Shown here piece after piece: positions 61,301-64,000 of a stretch of DNA of 64,000 bases (the first letter of the stretch is position 1; each line of letters opens with the position of its first letter). The notes beneath the pieces were generated by a model. It had not been told where the DNA came from. It did no database searches and saw only the letters and a program-made list of their open reading frames with translations. The translations under genes were made by a program, and so were the position numbers. Origin of the DNA: Cryphonectria parasitica EP155 (Eukaryota > Ascomycota > Sordariomycetes > Diaporthales > Cryphonectriaceae); assembly GCF_011745365.1 (NCBI RefSeq), contig NW_024468916.1, positions 310,001-374,000 of the forward strand, given 5' to 3'.

Positions 61301-61405
61301 AGCCTCTGAGCAAACTGCCCTGCATTGTGCATCATTCAGGTTGTCAAGAACGGTGGAAGAGCCTGGCTGGACCGACGGTGAAGCAGCAGCAGCAACCGCA
61401 GCCAT
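58379..61405 (-). CDS. UvrD/Rep-family (Srs2-type) DNA helicase
   Basis: Single exon, 1008 aa, ATG at 61405 in the good context ACCATGG. All SF1A helicase motifs are present: Q motif LNDAQCRAV, Walker A AGPGSGKT, Ia FTVKAAREMRERI, II LIDEYQDTN, III GDPDQSIYGWR, IV LEENYRSS, V STIHAAKGLEW and VI ERRLLYVAMTRAK. The last ~300 residues are disordered, Pro/Ser-rich and basic. Yeast Srs2 strips Rad51 from single-stranded DNA and works at stalled forks; the same role in the nucleus is inferred here. QTTLLSFV near residue 832 resembles a degenerate PCNA-binding box. Hmi1, the mitochondrial relative, is an alternative, but the length and nuclear-type tail favour Srs2. Confidence 0.93.
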   Translation of the reverse strand: MAAVAAAASPSVQPGSSTVLDNLNDAQCRAVCSEASTVAIMAGPGSGKTHTLTSRVVWLVDALGYQPQNVVVATFTVKAAREMRERIGRALGHARGSKLVLGTFHSIARRYLAAYGRHIGLDQKFSIADDADSKAIITRVCKRLQLSIDPVQARAWISKRKAKGKEWKPTPLRRKRSGEAAEGSRAFETCYQAYQDHLERSNLLDYDDLLVRCVELLEKRPACVSNIEAVLIDEYQDTNGVQYDLMRLLAQTRNRITIVGDPDQSIYGWRSAEIANLRRLFDDFPKTDQISLEENYRSSQAILDTSLSVIQQDAKRYQKVLRPVHDKGTRPTLRRLKSSADEASWIVSEIRRTQMMSGRMIGPEDIAILLRSASLSRHLETSLGKAGIAYRMVGGFKFYERAEIKVLLDYLRVIHQPENNDALARIINVPKRGLGDATIKALLEEAERSSLSLWNLLTRHCRGDRAAKTSIKKTVEQRISGELIRLVLDIQKKARQPTDQCPYTLVDIIDDVLARLSFEKYLQDSYRDEYEQRWANVQEFRALGSDFIGDGNIDVEDDLPEIDGLHQTKDDDVLARFLANVSLASDAQNKGQDQASTPMVTISTIHAAKGLEWPVVFIPAAYNGSIPHMRSDDTDEERRLLYVAMTRAKALLYISCPLVSTSYGGQAEVELSTFLEPVAKLFGRIGPELECHRLEMIGRILGRQVPTQQLIYDGLPGGFSPSDDLYPEDPASQQYEMGINPLWDDLSSEAPRRKRPRLTGPTHESQGNEELVWVRNYSTTMEQQQPTFTMASQLGFVTSGSHQATLGSLDPAGGAAVNRGPRKSKAAPTGGQTTLLSFVKGRSVKGPQENPGLSHSGLQRMELESRVSRPKNAEEGRLNRPAIEPQLSSHRVRPGPISKPKPTAARLGAPGSKGRYVHFSSSPPRPTTPNNEAEAGDMTPQECREGPGSVGSQSTASRPAASLHNTTMNMQKTHVGVKRPPGLVAPRDGAAALQKLRKPFRPLTINRS

Positions 61406-63139
61406 GGTCCCATGGATGATCAAGCGCAGAAGCAAACAAACAAATCCAGCAGCCGTACCAAGTCTCGCTCCTTGTCACACGGCAGCAACGAGCAGAGCCG
61501 AACTGAGATTGCAGAGATGCTCCAATGGAGATGGAGGCTTGAATCATGCCACTGTGAAGGCTCTCGGACTGGCCTATGTTTCGAGAATATTACTTGTGTC
61601 GCGTCCTGTCGCGTGTGTCGAAGGCCGTCATAGTCACAGTATCGCAGGCACTTGGCACGGTACTCGCGCGATCAGCTGCTTCTCCTGCTTAGCTAATCAA
61701 GCAGGAACGTACACACTGTATAGCACCTGCTGTATGTGCTATGATACCATGCACGAGGCAGGCGCGACTCATCCTCGTCTGCACATTTGACTTTACACGC
61801 TAATAAACCACAAGCAGGGGTCACTCTCTGGCTGATCTGAGCTGTGTTCAGTCTTCTGGCGCTGTACTCATTCGACAGGACAGGACGTGATAGCATCACA
61901 TCTTGACCAGGAAATGCAGTTCAAATGCAGTCAGCAAATTTCTGCCACAGTGTTGTTTCTGTTTCCTCGAGAGAACCATGACCAATCACAACCTTGATCA
62001 CAAATTAATCACACCCTCTCTACCAAAGAACAACCCAACCAGTCCATCACAGCACCCATGCATTCAACAGTTGCAAGCAATGGGTGATGTTCTTCCATAC
62101 CAAGAGGTGCAAGATCTTTCAAGATATCGGGAGTGTGATAGCTCGTCCAACTTAACAATCAACACATGGCCGGTCACCAGTCACCCACCAGTCACAGTGG
62201 AGACCCAACAGAGGAGGCACTGCAGTCTATCACCTCACTAATCCGAGATTCACTGCTGCGAGGTGTTCCTGCCCGTCACATGAATCGCCAAGGGAGCGAA
62301 GGGGGGATCCTGCTAGCTCAATGGTGCTGCTGAAAATGAGGTGCAAGAGGGAGATGAAGGCACTGGTAGGGGTTCGCTTGCAGATCGCTCTCTGATGGGA
62401 TTTGCTAACCCAACTGCACAACCAGATTTTACCGTGGTACTGTCAGGGTAGAGCGAAGAGGCCACCCAATGGACATCGAGACCCCCTAGTGATTCCTCTG
62501 GGCGAGCTGCAATATCTAACGGGCGGGGAACATCAGCCACACCAATCAGACACGACCCGCCATGCCTGCTCGGCGCTTAGAAGTGCATGGCCCCCTGCCG
62601 CCTTTATCCAACCACGTCCCAGATCGAGCACATCACCATGCTCTCCCGCCTGCACGTTCAACGTGGGGTTGCGATCGCCACCCGCATTCGACCAGTGCGA
62701 TTCGACGAGATGCCTGTCTGGCCCTGCAGCAGCCGCCGGTGCTTATGTGCCTTGTGCCTGACGGCACAAGTTCGACAAGTGAGAGCCCTCGTCACACCCT
62801 GGCGGCCCTGCAGGGCCTGGCTGGTGGCCGACAATCAAAAAGCCGGCGTGAGGACCGCGGAGCGGAGGACCCAGGAACTGGTCCATCCCGCTCCCTCACC
62901 TTTGCAACACCGCCGTATCAACAGCCGCTATATACCCAGCCCTCACTCTGTCTTGTCTCCTCGTGCCCCCCTCAGGAGGTTGATCATTCCTGCAAACCCC
63001 GGGCTGCACTCGACCTCACAATATCACAATGCGACTCGACCGCATGAGAGCTTGATCCACTGTCGTCTGGCTGGGCATCTCTCCCTCACTCACCTCAGAA
63101 CTTCAAATAGCCGTGGCCCCAACTTTGGCTAACCTCATC
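61406..63139. promoter_or_regulatory. Divergent promoter between the helicase and the membrane-protein gene
   Basis: 1.7 kb between two outward-reading genes. No credible gene, repeat or RNA was seen; the open frames at 62562-63132 have no domain-like content. Confidence 0.5.
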
Positions 63140-64000
63140 ATGCCCACTGGCTTCATCACCCACGAGAAGTCGCTCTCTATCCTTCTACTACTGTTGTTCC
63201 CTTCGCTTCTCCTTAGAGCTGTTGTTGTTGCCGCTGCTACCGTGCCACCATCGTCAGGTGAGCAGGTCGAGCCGAGAAAATACGATCCTCTTGGGATCGA
63301 CTGGAACCCCGCGCCGCCACCAGACAAAGGACCTCCCGGTGCTGCCAACGCTATCCGGAACCCAGCATACCTGCCAGCAGAGATTGGTGCCATTGTCGGG
63401 TCCTACGCCTTCTCCCTGGTGGTAGTCGCCCTCCTCCTCCTTGCCCTGTCTAAGAAGCGTCGAGAGCGACTGCGGGCTTCAGAGGAACTCGACCTGTGGG
63501 AGGAACACTACTACGCCTCGAAGATCCCAGAGCCAGAGTCGGCTATCCAGTCTCAACAAGAAGCCCAGTGGGAGAAGCCACCCCCACCATTTCCGGTTCC
63601 TCACGAGCTGCCCAAGAGTCCCACCCGCGGGCACGTTCGCAACTTCTCGCTCCCTTCGCCCACATCTACGGGCTTCCAGATCCCCAACCTTCAGCTCCAG
63701 GAACCGCAGGCCACCTCGCCTTCTTCCTACTTCCTACCCTCGCCCACCTCGACCAACAGAGGCGCACCCGGCGTAGACCCAGACGTTGACCAGCACGTGG
63801 TACAGAAGGACAGAGCCATGGCGCAGGCACAGCTCGAGCAGATGTACAAGTACGTGATGGAGCAGGAGGAGGCCAAGGAGGCGGGCGTCGAGTTCCAGGC
63901 ACCCGTCCTCCCCGCCCCTGCACCGCAGCGGGCTTCGTCGTCGACCACATCATCGTCCAGGAAGGAGAGAAACAAGCCCGCCAACCTGAACCTCAGCAAG
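63140..64000 (+). CDS. Type I membrane protein, partial (runs off the right edge)
   Basis: An open frame without a stop from ATG 63140 to the window end, 287 codons, uninterrupted. A signal peptide (hydrophobic run SILLLLLFPSLLLRAVVVAA) is followed by a short lumenal stretch with DPLGIDWNPAPPPDKGPPGA, then one transmembrane helix (IGAIVGSYAFSLVVVALLLL) and a basic stop-transfer (KKRRERLR). The rest is a disordered Pro/Ser-rich cytosolic region with short SPT repeats and a Gln/Glu-rich helix (AQAQLEQMYKYVMEQEE). From memory, Sordariomycete proteins with this layout carry a PH domain further on, but that would lie beyond the window. Function unknown. Confidence 0.75.
   Translation, partial: MPTGFITHEKSLSILLLLLFPSLLLRAVVVAAATVPPSSGEQVEPRKYDPLGIDWNPAPPPDKGPPGAANAIRNPAYLPAEIGAIVGSYAFSLVVVALLLLALSKKRRERLRASEELDLWEEHYYASKIPEPESAIQSQQEAQWEKPPPPFPVPHELPKSPTRGHVRNFSLPSPTSTGFQIPNLQLQEPQATSPSSYFLPSPTSTNRGAPGVDPDVDQHVVQKDRAMAQAQLEQMYKYVMEQEEAKEAGVEFQAPVLPAPAPQRASSSTTSSSRKERNKPANLNLSK

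Noticed and set aside
62562..63132. Overlapping open frames upstream of the membrane-protein gene
   Set aside because: No domain-like content; position fits the promoter and leader of the gene starting at 63140.

Overview
The window looks like a gene-dense stretch of a filamentous ascomycete nuclear genome (Pezizomycotina, most likely Sordariomycetes). The protein-coding genes are single genes on both strands, most with 1-5 short spliceosomal introns (GT...AG, about 60-130 bp), CT-rich leaders and GC-rich third positions. The families are fungal: an SCT1/GPT2-type acyltransferase, OPI3, a Srs2-type helicase and the Ndt80-like regulator RON1. I see no transposon, CRISPR array, rRNA or convincing tRNA. 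Exon joins below were worked out by hand from splice signals, reading phase and family conservation.

Left part (1-28 kb), housekeeping and membrane genes: glycerol-3-phosphate acyltransferase (646-3159, +); an Apd1/Aim32-type bis-histidinyl ferredoxin-like protein (4305-5507, +); a 14-TM MFS exporter (5926-7903, -); an NRAMP metal transporter with a 43-Gln run (9249-11216, -); the phospholipid methyltransferase OPI3 (12594-13495, -), divergent from a membrane-anchored spermidine-synthase-like protein (14422-16340, +); a gene-poor 3.6 kb; and a 2453-residue protein with seven N-terminal membrane segments and a long disordered tail carrying three kinds of internal repeat (19941-27507, +).

Middle part (28-45 kb), an N-acetylglucosamine catabolic cluster: dam1 (GlcN6P deaminase, -), hxk3 (GlcNAc kinase, +), ron1 (Ndt80-like regulator, -), nag3 (GH3 glycosidase fused to a GNAT domain, -) and dac1 (GlcNAc-6-P deacetylase, +). 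NAG3 would release GlcNAc, HXK3 phosphorylate it, DAC1 remove acetate, and DAM1 convert GlcN-6-P to fructose-6-P and ammonia, under RON1. dam1/hxk3 and nag3/dac1 are divergent pairs. No GlcNAc transporter (NGT1) lies in the window.

Right part (45-64 kb): a cytosolic GH31 alpha-xylosidase-like enzyme (45292-47728, -), a secreted GH3 glycosidase (49215-51772, +), a neutral ceramidase with an 18-bp minisatellite in an intron (52043-54965, -), 2.8 kb without a gene, a small mitochondrial-type membrane protein (57807-58154, -), a Srs2/UvrD helicase (58379-61405, -), and the 5' part of a type I membrane protein that runs off the right edge (63140-64000, +).

Most notable are the repeat-bearing giant membrane protein, the GlcNAc cluster with a GH3-GNAT enzyme whose nucleophile position carries Glu, the polyglutamine NRAMP, and the spermidine-synthase-like protein that lacks the usual polyamine-site motif.
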